Of a stretch of 64,000 nucleotides of DNA, positions 8,841 through 17,261 are shown one piece after another. This DNA comes from Rhodobacter sp. 24-YEA-8 (GTDB taxonomy: Bacteria; Pseudomonadota; Alphaproteobacteria; Rhodobacterales; Rhodobacteraceae). Position numbers and translations under genes: made by a program. Positions within the stretch are counted from its first letter, which is position 1. Each line of letters begins with the position of its first letter. The stretch spans positions 1 to 64,000 of the forward strand of contig NZ_FNSK01000004.1 in assembly GCF_900105075.1 (NCBI RefSeq). The letters run 5' to 3'. The notes under the pieces are model-generated. The model ran no database searches. It was not told the origin of the DNA and worked only from the letters and a program-made list of their open reading frames with translations.

Positions 8841-9557
8841 TCAGATGCCCAGATAGCGGTTCAGCTTGCCCATATTCGCCGGCAGGCTTTCGTTGCTGAA
8901 TTCGTCGATGATGCGGCCCTGTTCCATCACGTAGTGGCGGTCGGCAGCCGATTGCGCGAAGCTCAGGTTCTGTTCGACCAGAAGCACGGTGAAGCCCTTT
9001 TCCTTCAGCCGCATCAGCGCCTTGCCGATCTGTTCGACAATCACCGGGGCCAGCCCTTCGGTTGGTTCGTCCAGCAGGATGAAGTTGCAGCCGGTGCGCA
9101 GGATCCGCGCGATGGCCAGCATCTGTTGCTCGCCCCCGGACAGGCGGGTGCCAATAGTGCTGTCGCGGCCTTTCAGATTCGGGAACAGCTCGTGGATCGC
9201 CTCGACCGACCAGCCACCCGGGTGGATCACGGGCGGCAACAGCAGGTTTTCCCGCACAGTCAGCGTGGAAAAGATCCCGCGCTCTTCAGGCACATGGCCA
9301 AGCCCGGTCTGCGCCACCCGATGCGGCGGCGCCGTCAGAAGTTCGTGCCCATCCAGCCTGGCCGAGCCGCGCCGCTTGCGCATGACCCCGGCCAGTGCCC
9401 GCATGGTGGATGTCTTGCCCGCGCCGTTGCGGCCCAAAAGCGTGACCACCTCGCCCCGCGCTACGTTGAAGCTGGCACCGTGAAGAACGTGGCTCTCGCC
9501 ATACCAGCCTTCCAGCGCCTGAACCTGAAGTCGGATCTCAGCCCCAATATCAGCCAT
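8841..9557 (-). CDS. livF: Branched-chain-type ABC transporter ATPase LivF
   Basis: The 238-residue ATPase has Walker A GRNGAGKT, signature LSGGEQQML and Walker B ILLDEPTEGL, then the H-loop region LLVEQN, all at normal LivF spacing. The start was placed at the ATG preceded by GGGAGG, trimming 18 residues; it overlaps the end of livG by 8 bases. It powers uptake through LivH/LivM together with LivG. Confidence 0.93.
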   Translation of the reverse strand: MADIGAEIRLQVQALEGWYGESHVLHGASFNVARGEVVTLLGRNGAGKTSTMRALAGVMRKRRGSARLDGHELLTAPPHRVAQTGLGHVPEERGIFSTLTVRENLLLPPVIHPGGWSVEAIHELFPNLKGRDSTIGTRLSGGEQQMLAIARILRTGCNFILLDEPTEGLAPVIVEQIGKALMRLKEKGFTVLLVEQNLSFAQSAADRHYVMEQGRIIDEFSNESLPANMGKLNRYLGI

Positions 9558-10308
9558 GTGCGCCTCCCATATATGCCGAACGCACCTCTTCATTCGCAGC
9601 AACCGTGTCATAGTCGCCCTCGGCGATCTTCTCGCCCCGACGCAGCACAGTGATCCGGTCCGAGATATCCGCGACGACCTTTAAATTATGTTCGACCATT
9701 AAAACCGTATGGCGCGGCGCCAGACTGCTGATCAGGGCGGAGGTGCGTTCGATGTCCTCCTGCCCCATGCCAGCCATCGGCTCGTCAAGGAGGATCAGAT
9801 CGGGCTTCAGCGCCAGCGTCGTCGCCAGTTCCAGCGCCCGCTTGCGGCCATAAGACAGATCTGCTGCTCGGGTATAGACGAGTTGCTCCAGTCCGACCTG
9901 GCAGACCAGTTCATATACGCGGTCGTCGAAACGGTGTAGCCCGGCCTCGCTGCGCCAGAAGCTCCAGGTGTCTCCCTCCTGCGCCTGCAGGGCGATTCGG
10001 ATGTTCTCGTAGACGCTCAGATGTGGGAATACCGAGGAAATCTGGAAAGAGCGCACCATGCCCATGCGCGCGATCGCGGCCGGCAGGGCGCGGGTGATGT
10101 CTTGCCCCCGGAACCGGATCTCACCTGCAGTGGGCAGTATGAATTTTGTCAACAAGTTGAACAGGGTGGACTTTCCTGCCCCGTTCGGCCCGATCAGCGC
10201 ATGAATATGCCCCGCCTGCACGGCCAGATCGACGCCCGCTATGGCGATAAAACCCCCGAAAGATTTCCTCAGCCCGCGCGCTTCGAGAATGATGCCCGAA
10301 TCCTTCAC
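9550..10308 (-). CDS. livG: Branched-chain-type ABC transporter ATPase LivG
   Basis: A 252-residue ATPase with Walker A GPNGAGKST, a LivG-type signature LSYGRKRALELA and Walker B LILLDEPMAGM, with the MVEHNL H-loop. The start is a GTG with AGGGAGG eight bases upstream; the longer reading adds a basic, non-conserved lead. It is the first gene of the liv unit and is divergent from the binding-protein gene, which shares the AT-rich region between 10309 and 10554. Confidence 0.92.
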   Translation of the reverse strand: MKDSGIILEARGLRKSFGGFIAIAGVDLAVQAGHIHALIGPNGAGKSTLFNLLTKFILPTAGEIRFRGQDITRALPAAIARMGMVRSFQISSVFPHLSVYENIRIALQAQEGDTWSFWRSEAGLHRFDDRVYELVCQVGLEQLVYTRAADLSYGRKRALELATTLALKPDLILLDEPMAGMGQEDIERTSALISSLAPRHTVLMVEHNLKVVADISDRITVLRRGEKIAEGDYDTVAANEEVRSAYMGGAHG

Positions 10309-10554
10309 GTTCCCTCCCTTCCTTCGCCCGGCACGGGCGGCACCCTGCAAACCCTCCTCGGTTCCTCAGGATGTATCAAAGTCTAACTATGAAATTATAC
10401 TATATGTCAATAACTCACAGAGAAGGCGTAATTTATCTTCACAAATCCCTATGTTACTTAGCTATTGACGATACAAGTCCATCAATGCAATGAATATGTA
10501 GTTCTGCAATGATACTGAAAAAATCGGTATCTCTTCATTTGGGAGGATGAAGGC
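10309..10554. promoter_or_regulatory. AT-rich divergent control region between livG and the binding protein
   Basis: This 246-base gap is clearly more AT-rich than its flanks and should hold promoters for both directions. TTGACG at about 10464 could be a -35 element for the plus-strand gene, but no convincing -10 is at the right spacing. A short inverted repeat GATAC/GTATC (10511-10515 and 10527-10531, 11-base spacer) lies just before the ribosome site GGGAGGA of the plus-strand gene. No gene is seen. Confidence 0.45.
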
Positions 10555-11781
10555 ATGCGAGGCTTTCCTCAAACGACGACGCGTGGCGTTGCCCTCGCGG
10601 TGGCATTGACCCTTACGGTGGCGCATGGCCCTCTGATGGCCCAGGACGCGCCTGTCCGCATTGGCGTGCTGACCGACATGAGCGGCCAGTTCAGCCACGA
10701 AGCGGGCGAAGGCTCCGTTACCGCGATCAACATGGCGGTCGAGGATTTCGGAGGCGAGGTTCTGGGGCGGAAGATCGAGATCCTTGTCTCCGACCACCAG
10801 AATAAGCCGGAACTGGCAGTGTCCACCGCGCAGGAATGGTACGAATCCCAAGGCGTCAACTTGATCGGCAATCTGATCAATTCGGGCATTGCGCTGGCGG
10901 TGGCGGGGGTCGCGGCCGACAACAATGGCATTGCCATCATCAACGGCTCGGGCTCGTCCAAACTGACGGGCGAAGGCTGCACGCCACATTCGATCCACTA
11001 CGCATATGACACCTATGCGCTGGCCGTGGGCACTGCCCGCGAACTGGCCAGGCAGGGCCACAAGAACTGGTTCTTCCTGACCGCCGACTACGCCTTTGGC
11101 CATGCACTTGAGGCGGATGCCTCAGCAATCGTAACCTCGCTGGGCGGTACAGTCGAAGGCGGGATCCGCTACCCGATCGAAACCACTGACCATTCATCCT
11201 TCGTGCTGCAGGCCATGGCCTCACCCGCTGATGTGGTGGCGATCGCCGGTTCAGGCACCACCTTCATCAACGCTGTGAAATCGGCGGGCGAGTTTGGCGT
11301 GACTTCCAGCGGCAAAACAGTGGCGGGCCTGCTGGTCTGGCTGACAGACACGCATTCGCTGGGGCTTGAAGCCGCGCAGGGCATGATTCTGACCAACGCC
11401 TTCTACCATGATCGCGACGATGACACCCGCGCCTTCTCGGCCCGGTTTATGGAGCGGGTCGGTCGTCCGCCGCATATGGGAGATGCGGGCGATTATTCCT
11501 CGACCCTGCACTACCTCAAAGCGGTAGAGGCTGCAGGCACTACCGATGCTGATGCCGTGATGGCAAAAATGCGTGAAATGCCGGTGAATGACTTCTTCGC
11601 CAGGGGCGGCGTGATCCGTGAGGACGGCCGCATGGTCCATGACATGTATGTGTATCAGGTGAAGACACCCGAGGAATCGATCGACGAATGGGATGTCTAT
11701 AAGCTGGTCAGCGTGATCCCGGGCGAGGAAGCCTATCGCCCGCTGTCGGAAAGCACCTGCCCGCTTGTGAAGAAGAATTGA
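10555..11781 (+). CDS. ABC transporter substrate-binding protein (LivK/amide-binding type)
   Basis: This 408-residue periplasmic protein has a signal peptide ending near the LMAQ-DAP boundary at about residue 30. The mature part begins RIGVLTDMSGQFS, typical of type I binding proteins of the branched-chain importer family. GGAGGAT stands just upstream of the ATG. It is divergent from livG and is followed after 51 bases by the enoyl-CoA hydratase gene, which suggests that the imported ligand is degraded through CoA thioesters. The ligand is not predictable from sequence alone. Confidence 0.9.
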   Translation: MRGFPQTTTRGVALAVALTLTVAHGPLMAQDAPVRIGVLTDMSGQFSHEAGEGSVTAINMAVEDFGGEVLGRKIEILVSDHQNKPELAVSTAQEWYESQGVNLIGNLINSGIALAVAGVAADNNGIAIINGSGSSKLTGEGCTPHSIHYAYDTYALAVGTARELARQGHKNWFFLTADYAFGHALEADASAIVTSLGGTVEGGIRYPIETTDHSSFVLQAMASPADVVAIAGSGTTFINAVKSAGEFGVTSSGKTVAGLLVWLTDTHSLGLEAAQGMILTNAFYHDRDDDTRAFSARFMERVGRPPHMGDAGDYSSTLHYLKAVEAAGTTDADAVMAKMREMPVNDFFARGGVIREDGRMVHDMYVYQVKTPEESIDEWDVYKLVSVIPGEEAYRPLSESTCPLVKKN

Positions 11782-11787
11782 TTAGAC

Positions 11788-11813
11788 GGGGCGGCGGCAC
11801 GATCGCCGCCTCT
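11788..11813 (+). terminator. GC-rich stem-loop between the binding-protein and hydratase genes
   Basis: A hairpin GGGGCGGC / GCCGCCTC with a 9-base loop (one G-T pair) lies in the 51-base gap. It lacks a T-run, so it is more likely a transcript-stabilising or attenuating element than a full terminator. It would favour more binding protein than downstream enzymes, as is common in transporter operons. Confidence 0.3.
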
Positions 11814-11832
11814 AACTGCCGGGGTTGAAAGA

Positions 11833-12603
11833 ATGACGGACATCTTGGTCGATATTCAGGGCGCGATCGCGGTGGTGACACTGAACCGTCCGGCGCAGCG
11901 CAATGCCCTGACCTATGACATGTGGAACGGCCTGGATCGCGTCTTCGGCGCTCTTGGCCGCGACCCGGTCGTGAAGGCCGTCATCCTGACCGGCGCGGAT
12001 GCGGATTTCACCGCAGGCGCAGACATCGCAGAATTCGCCCGCATCCGCGACGATGCCGAACAGGCCCGCGCCTATGAGGCAGCGGTGGATCTGGGCTGCG
12101 ACACGCTGGCCCGTTGCCCCAAGCCGGTGATTGCCGCTTGCCGGGGCTACACGCTGGGCGGCGGAATGCATGTCGCCATGTCCGCCGATTTTCGCTTTGC
12201 CACGCCAGCCGCGCAATTCGGCATCCCGGCGGCGAGACTGTCCATCGTCTATGGCGTGCAGGCGACCCGTAAACTTCTGGCATTGGTGGGTCAGACCGAG
12301 GCCAAACGGATCCTCTATGGCGGCCACCGTTTCGGCGCGGAGCACGCGCTGACGGTCGGGCTGATCGACCGGATCTGCGACGATCCTTTGGCCGAGGCGA
12401 TGGACTATGCCCGCGACCTGGCCGCCAGTTCTGCCCCGCTGACCATCGCGGGCGCGAAATACATTCTGAACGGGTATGCCAGCGGCGGGTTCGATCTGGC
12501 CGAGGCCGACCGTCAGATCGACGGGGCTGCGGCAAGCGAGGATTACCGTGAGGGCCGGTGCGCCTTCGCAGAGAAACGCGCACCGGCCTTCTGCGGCCGC
12601 TGA
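11833..12603 (+). CDS. Enoyl-CoA hydratase/isomerase family protein
   Basis: The 256-residue crotonase-fold protein has the oxyanion-hole segment DFTAGADIAEF near residue 60 and the family motif RGYTLGGGMHVAMSADFRFA near residues 103-122. In ordinary hydratases the next helix carries PE with a catalytic glutamate; here the sequence is FGIPAARLSIVYG, so that glutamate is replaced by alanine. It may therefore catalyse isomerisation, ring cleavage or thioester chemistry instead of simple hydration. It sits between the transporter binding protein and an acyl-CoA ligase, consistent with CoA-dependent catabolism of the imported acid. Confidence 0.88.
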   Translation: MTDILVDIQGAIAVVTLNRPAQRNALTYDMWNGLDRVFGALGRDPVVKAVILTGADADFTAGADIAEFARIRDDAEQARAYEAAVDLGCDTLARCPKPVIAACRGYTLGGGMHVAMSADFRFATPAAQFGIPAARLSIVYGVQATRKLLALVGQTEAKRILYGGHRFGAEHALTVGLIDRICDDPLAEAMDYARDLAASSAPLTIAGAKYILNGYASGGFDLAEADRQIDGAAASEDYREGRCAFAEKRAPAFCGR

Positions 12604-12643
12604 CTTGCATGACAGAGGGCGGCCCTGCCGCCGGGAGGAACGG

Positions 12644-14161
12644 ATGATACGTCTGGAGCTGATCGCATCGGTCGGCACACTTTTGCAACGCCACGCCCGG
12701 GACACGCCCGACAAATTGGCCTATGTGGATGACAACCGCGCCGTCACCTGGGCCGAGCTTGAAGCAGAGACCGCCGCATGGGCGCGCGACCTGGTGGCGC
12801 AGGGGCTTCTGCCCGGCCAGACGGTCTCCGTCTGGCTGGCCAATTCGGTGGACTGGGTTGTGGTGACGCTGGCCACGATCCGCGCCGGTGGCGTCGCTGT
12901 CCCGATCACGATCGAAGCCACCCTGCCTGAGGCAGAATATCGCCTCACCGACAGCTCGGCGCAGGTGGTCTTCGTGGATACCGCGGCCCGCCCGGTGGTC
13001 GACGAAATGCTGGCAAAGGGCATCGCCCTGCCCCGCCTTATATGGCGCGACGGCGCCCTTCCCGCCCCCCCGCCACAGGAAACGGTATTACCCGATGAGG
13101 ATATCCACGGCCCGGCCTTCATTGTGTACACGTCGGGCACGACGGGCAAACCAAAGGGCGTGGTTCTGTCGGTGCATTCCATGCTGTGGGTCAATGCTGC
13201 ATGCTGGGCGCCGATCGCAGGTCTGTCCGCCGACGACATCGTCCTGGCTCCGCTGCCGCTCTTCCACTCCTACGCGATCAACATCGCTGTCATGGCGATC
13301 CTCGCCACTGGCGCAACTGAGCGGATCGTCTCCAAATTCTCGCCCTCACGGGTTCTGGACCTGGCGCAGGCGGGCGAGGTGACCTTCCTGCCGGGCGTGC
13401 CCACCATGTTCCACTATCTGCTGTTGGCGGCGAAGGAGCGCGGTATCACCTCACTGGGCAGGATGCGGGTCTGCGTCTCGGCCGGGGCGATCTTGCCCGC
13501 CGCGCTGAACTGCGACTTCGAGGCGCAGTTCGGGGTCGAGCTGCTGGATGGCTATGGCATCACCGAAACCTCGACCATGGTAACAATGAACTGGCCGGGG
13601 CGGAACCGTATCCATGGTTCCTGCGGGTTGCCCTTGCCGGGGCTGGCGGTGCGGATTGTCGATCCTGTCACCGGGTCAGACTGCCCGCGTGGCACCGAGG
13701 GCGAACTGGTCTGCTCCGGCCCGAATGTGATGCAGGGCTATTTGAACAAACCCGAAGAGACCGCCAAGGCCCTGCGCAATGGCTGGTATCACACGGGGGA
13801 TCTGGCACGCTCGGACGAGAATGGCTTCCTTACCATTACCGGCAGGCTAAAGGAGGTGATTATCCGCGGTGGCCAGAACATCTCGCCCGCCGAGGTGGAA
13901 GAGGCGCTGCTGGACCACCCCGCCGTGCGGGATGCCGCCGTCGTAGGCGTCCCGCACGAGACGCTGGGCGAGGTGCCGGTGGCCTACATAGTCCGAGCCG
14001 AAGCACCGATCGACTGCGAGCTCCTGTTGGCCCACTGCCGTGGCAGGCTTGCACCTTACAAAATCCCGTTCGCCGTCAAGGAAATCACCGCCATCCCAAG
14101 GACCGGCTCGGGCAAGACGATCCGGTTCAAACTACGAGAAGACTGGGTAGCAGAGGCATAG
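12644..14161 (+). CDS. AMP-forming acyl-CoA ligase
   Basis: This 505-residue adenylate-forming enzyme has the P-loop YTSGTTGKPKG near residue 165, the GYGITET motif, the hinge region YHTGDLARSDENG and GRLKEVIIRGGQN, and the C-terminal catalytic lysine in RTGSGKTIRF. It converts a carboxylic acid, ATP and CoA to an acyl-CoA. The start chosen has GGGAGGAA upstream and begins directly at the conserved N-terminus; the longer reading overlaps the hydratase gene in another frame. It is the last recognisable gene of the binding protein-hydratase-ligase set. The acid is unknown. Confidence 0.9.
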   Translation: MIRLELIASVGTLLQRHARDTPDKLAYVDDNRAVTWAELEAETAAWARDLVAQGLLPGQTVSVWLANSVDWVVVTLATIRAGGVAVPITIEATLPEAEYRLTDSSAQVVFVDTAARPVVDEMLAKGIALPRLIWRDGALPAPPPQETVLPDEDIHGPAFIVYTSGTTGKPKGVVLSVHSMLWVNAACWAPIAGLSADDIVLAPLPLFHSYAINIAVMAILATGATERIVSKFSPSRVLDLAQAGEVTFLPGVPTMFHYLLLAAKERGITSLGRMRVCVSAGAILPAALNCDFEAQFGVELLDGYGITETSTMVTMNWPGRNRIHGSCGLPLPGLAVRIVDPVTGSDCPRGTEGELVCSGPNVMQGYLNKPEETAKALRNGWYHTGDLARSDENGFLTITGRLKEVIIRGGQNISPAEVEEALLDHPAVRDAAVVGVPHETLGEVPVAYIVRAEAPIDCELLLAHCRGRLAPYKIPFAVKEITAIPRTGSGKTIRFKLREDWVAEA

Positions 14162-14811
14162 AGGAGAAGGGAAGCCCGCACCGAAACCCGCATCTTCATG
14201 GCTTTGGATATGCCCGGCAGGTCGTCCAGCGCGGGATGTGCCAGCCGGTCGGACATCTTGGCCCGGGAAAGCCACTGGAAGCCATCAGGCTTTTCGAGCT
14301 TTCCTGCGATCTCGCGCGAACATGGTTGGGGCCAATACCAGCGGAAAATCGCAAGCATTCTCCCACCCCGGATGCGACTGCGGCCTTCAGGCTTGCGACC
14401 AGCTCACCCGCGCCCTGACGCGTTGTATGCTCGCCCGAAAGGGCGAGCCTTCCCGGCGCTGCGCATCGACGTATAGCCTGAAATTATCGGATGCCATCCA
14501 GTAAAGCGTCCTGGGGCTGAAGGTTCCGGTCTGGTCTGACCTGTGCCACGCCTGGGACATGCGCCCATCTGTTTCTAAGCATCTAGCCGCGCCCGTATGC
14601 CTGGCTGCGTAAGGATTGGGATCTGACCGCTTGCGGGCAGCCCGATCCATGGCAGTAGAACCGCTACAGATTTCAAGATTACCTTCAGCTGTAGCTTGTA
14701 TATGAAAGCGGCGATTTCTTCCGGCGTGGCCGTCAATACTTGTCTACCAGACAATTCAGTCAATGCGTACCATGCGGCATTACCCACAGCGTCATAAACG
14801 TCCAGACGCAG
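14162..14811. other. Region without a recognisable gene
   Basis: No reading frame here has a ribosome site, recognisable domain or plausible start. Short overlapping frames on both strands look degenerate. Together with the ABC ATPase fragment next to it, the stretch looks like eroded DNA between two functional blocks. Confidence 0.4.
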
Positions 14812-15042
14812 ATCGCCGCGATGCAGGTCAAACGATTTGTCGTTCAGCACGCCGGGAACGTTGAGCCCGCGCACCGGCATGAGCACCTCGCCGGACCTGA
14901 TCACCGGGCGCGCGCTGCGTGCCTCCGCCGCGACAGGTTTGCGGCCCGACATCTGGGTGACAACCCCGGCGATGTCGGTTTTGTTCTTGTCGGGTGTGGC
15001 GATCGCCTGTCCGTCGCGCATCACAGTGGTCTGGTCGCAAAA
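14812..15042 (-). pseudogene. Remnant of a sugar-type ABC transporter ATPase
   Basis: A 77-residue segment read on the minus strand matches the junction between the two ATPase halves of RbsA/MglA-type sugar importers: a CDQTTVMRDGQ segment, a TQMSGRK (normally MVGR) block, then a spacer and KSFDLHRGD, where the second half should start. After that point the frame loses all similarity, and neither Walker motif is present on either side. The gene is thus truncated at both ends. It is flanked by non-coding DNA and lies just upstream of the TonB receptor on the opposite strand. Confidence 0.5.
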
Positions 15043-15102
15043 CGGTACATCCGGCCGGAAGTGACTGCGGAAAGAATGCCAGACAAAGGCCCCACTGAGA
15101 AG

Positions 15103-15119
15103 TTGACAACAACTGTCAA
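15103..15119. promoter_or_regulatory. Palindrome matching a TGA-N9-TCA iron-responsive operator
   Basis: TTGACA and TGTCAA form a perfect inverted repeat around a 5-base spacer, 76 bases before the TonB receptor start. Read as TGA (15104-15106), nine bases and TCA (15116-15118), it fits the IRO box bound by RirA-type iron regulators of alphaproteobacteria. The left arm could also serve as a -35 element. Iron control of the receptor is the inference. Confidence 0.5.
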
Positions 15120-15194
15120 TTTTCCGACTAGGGGATAAAGCAAGCCAGCATCTGCAAGCCAAGCTTCCAATCAGACAGTTTCCAGCAGGACAGC

Positions 15195-17189
15195 ATGGCC
15201 AGATCCAAACTCCTATTCGCGGCAACCCTTGCACTCAGCACTTCACCGCTTGCGCTCTTTGCCCAGACCACAGCACCCAACAGCGACACAGCAGAGACCA
15301 ACCACCTCGGCGTGATTGTGCTTAATGCTGATGCGCCCGCAGTCACTGCGGGAACCGGGCCGAATTTCAGCCTTGATGCCGAGGGTATCGCGCGCAGCCA
15401 GGCGACCACTTTGCAGGATGCCTTGCGCGATGCGCCTTCGGTCACGACGACCCGCCGCGGCAATCTGCTGACGGGTGGTATTTCGATCCGCGGCTTCGGC
15501 GGCAACCACCATTATCCGGGCGATCCGGCGACCAAGCTTGTGGTTGATGGTGTGGCCGACAATCCGGGCCGGCACTATCAGGGCTCTTCGGGTGCGATCT
15601 CCGACCCGGCCTTGCTGCGCTCGATCGATGTGACAACCGGGCCGCTCGCCTCGCTCGAATACGGCTCTGGCATCACCGGCGGCGCGGTCACTGCGCGCAC
15701 CATCAACGGTTCAGACCTGACCGGCGGCGAAGACGGGGTCCGTTTCCGCCAGATGCTCGGCGCCAACAGCAATGGCGATGGCTGGGTGACCTCATCGACA
15801 CTGGCCTGGCAGGTGAACAGCTCGGTCGATTTCCTGTTCAACTACACGAGGCGCGGCCAGGATGCTCAGGAAGATGGCGATGGCAATGAAACCGCGCGCG
15901 GTTTCAACGTGCCGTCGATGCTGTTCAAATCGCGGTTCCGGCTGGATGATGCGAACAGCGTCACCCTGAGCTATACGAAGTATGAAAGCTCGGAAAGCAA
16001 CGTCAACCTCTCGAACCTGCTGAACGACTTCGGGGGCCTTGGCCTCGCCAATATCGACCGCAAGGGCAATGTGGCGTCGCTGACCTGGAACCATAATCCG
16101 GCCGGCAATGATCTTATCGATCTTGAACTGACCTTCTCGCGCTCGGATCAGGACCACAATATCGAGGCGCTGACCCCCGGTTTCGCCCAGACCCAGGCAG
16201 GCCTTTTCAACACTGTCACAGACCGCGTCACCCTGACCAATACCGCGCGCTTTGACACGGGCATCATCAGCCACAGCCTGCGCGCAGGTCTCGGCTGGTC
16301 GAGCGAAGACCGCACCCGTCTGAAAACCTCGCCCGCCAGCGGCAAGGACCGCCGCCTCAGCCTCTTTGCCATCGACACGATGGATTTCGGCAATGAGCTG
16401 CGCGCGACCCTTGGGCTGCGGCTGGAAGATCAGAAGATCAGCGCCACCACAGCGCCGCGTGGTCCTTTTGACAATCTGGCCCGCACGCTTGGCCTTGGGC
16501 TGGAAAAGGGCTTCGGCAACGGGCTGAAGGTTTTCGGCTCCTTCACCTATACCGAAGCGCTGCCGAGCTATGACGTGCTGCCGACCTTTGACGAAAAATT
16601 GCAGCAGTCGCGCAACTGGGAAGGCGGCGTCCGCTATGAGGGCAGCGACCTTATCGCGGCGGGCGATACGCTCAGTGGCTCGATCACGCTTTACCGCAGC
16701 GAAATCTGGAACACGATGTACGCCCTTTCCGTTCCGGGCCGGCAGCTGACGCGTGAAGGTGTCGAGATCGCGGCGCATTACAACATGGCAAGCGGCACCT
16801 ATCTGAACGGCACGGTGAACCTGACCAAGAATGAGCGTCTGATGGCGGGGGGTGTCTGGGATCTGGACAGCTACAGCCCCAGCGACTCGCTCACTCTGAC
16901 GGTCGGCCATAAGTTCGGCTCCGGGCTTGATGTGTCCTGGCGGATGGAAGCGCAGAAGGGCATTCTCGTCGGTACCGCAGACCATGCGGGCTTTGGCGTG
17001 CATGACCTGAAGGTCAGCTACACCGTGCCACAGGGAAATCTTGAAGGCCTGGTGATCGATTTCGGCGTCGAGAATATCTTCGACCGGACCTACCATTACG
17101 CCATGACGCCCTTGAACGCTGCAACTGGCAAGGCGTGGGTGAACGAGACCGGCCGGAATTTCCGCCTGAACCTCTCGAAAACCTTCTGA
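15195..17189 (+). CDS. TonB-dependent outer-membrane receptor
   Basis: The 664-residue protein has a signal peptide (about 23 residues, ending LFAQ), a short TonB-box region (HLGVIVLNA), a plug domain with SIRGFGG and a plug-end segment DPALLRSIDVTTGP, then a beta-barrel ending in the terminal aromatic residue (KTF). The plug end resembles heme/hemoglobin receptors of the HmuR/ShuA type, but the heme-binding FRAP/NPNL motif is not evident. It faces a secreted beta-propeller gene across a shared terminator, an arrangement similar in content to E. coli yncD/yncE. A ferric chelate, heme or PQQ-like ligand are all possible. Confidence 0.93.
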   Translation: MARSKLLFAATLALSTSPLALFAQTTAPNSDTAETNHLGVIVLNADAPAVTAGTGPNFSLDAEGIARSQATTLQDALRDAPSVTTTRRGNLLTGGISIRGFGGNHHYPGDPATKLVVDGVADNPGRHYQGSSGAISDPALLRSIDVTTGPLASLEYGSGITGGAVTARTINGSDLTGGEDGVRFRQMLGANSNGDGWVTSSTLAWQVNSSVDFLFNYTRRGQDAQEDGDGNETARGFNVPSMLFKSRFRLDDANSVTLSYTKYESSESNVNLSNLLNDFGGLGLANIDRKGNVASLTWNHNPAGNDLIDLELTFSRSDQDHNIEALTPGFAQTQAGLFNTVTDRVTLTNTARFDTGIISHSLRAGLGWSSEDRTRLKTSPASGKDRRLSLFAIDTMDFGNELRATLGLRLEDQKISATTAPRGPFDNLARTLGLGLEKGFGNGLKVFGSFTYTEALPSYDVLPTFDEKLQQSRNWEGGVRYEGSDLIAAGDTLSGSITLYRSEIWNTMYALSVPGRQLTREGVEIAAHYNMASGTYLNGTVNLTKNERLMAGGVWDLDSYSPSDSLTLTVGHKFGSGLDVSWRMEAQKGILVGTADHAGFGVHDLKVSYTVPQGNLEGLVIDFGVENIFDRTYHYAMTPLNAATGKAWVNETGRNFRLNLSKTF

Positions 17190-17212
17190 GCCAGGCTCTG
17201 TGCAAAGAAAAA

Positions 17213-17238
17213 GCCCCGGATGCGATGGCATCCGGGGC
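17213..17238. terminator. Bidirectional intrinsic terminator
   Basis: A perfect 11-bp stem (GCCCCGGATGC / GCATCCGGGGC) with a GATG loop is flanked by an A-run on the left and TTTTT on the right, so it works on both strands. It separates the convergent TonB receptor and beta-propeller genes. Confidence 0.9.
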
Positions 17239-17261
17239 TTTTTCATCTGATATGGCAGGGA

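Noticed and set aside
10511..10531. GATAC/GTATC repeat as an operator for the binding-protein gene
   Set aside because: Arms of only 5 bases in an AT-rich region; mentioned in the region entry but too weak for a separate claim.
15792..17246. 484-codon open frame on the minus strand
   Set aside because: It lies entirely opposite the TonB receptor, which has signal peptide, plug and barrel motifs; the antisense frame has no ribosome site or domain and is a by-product of high GC.
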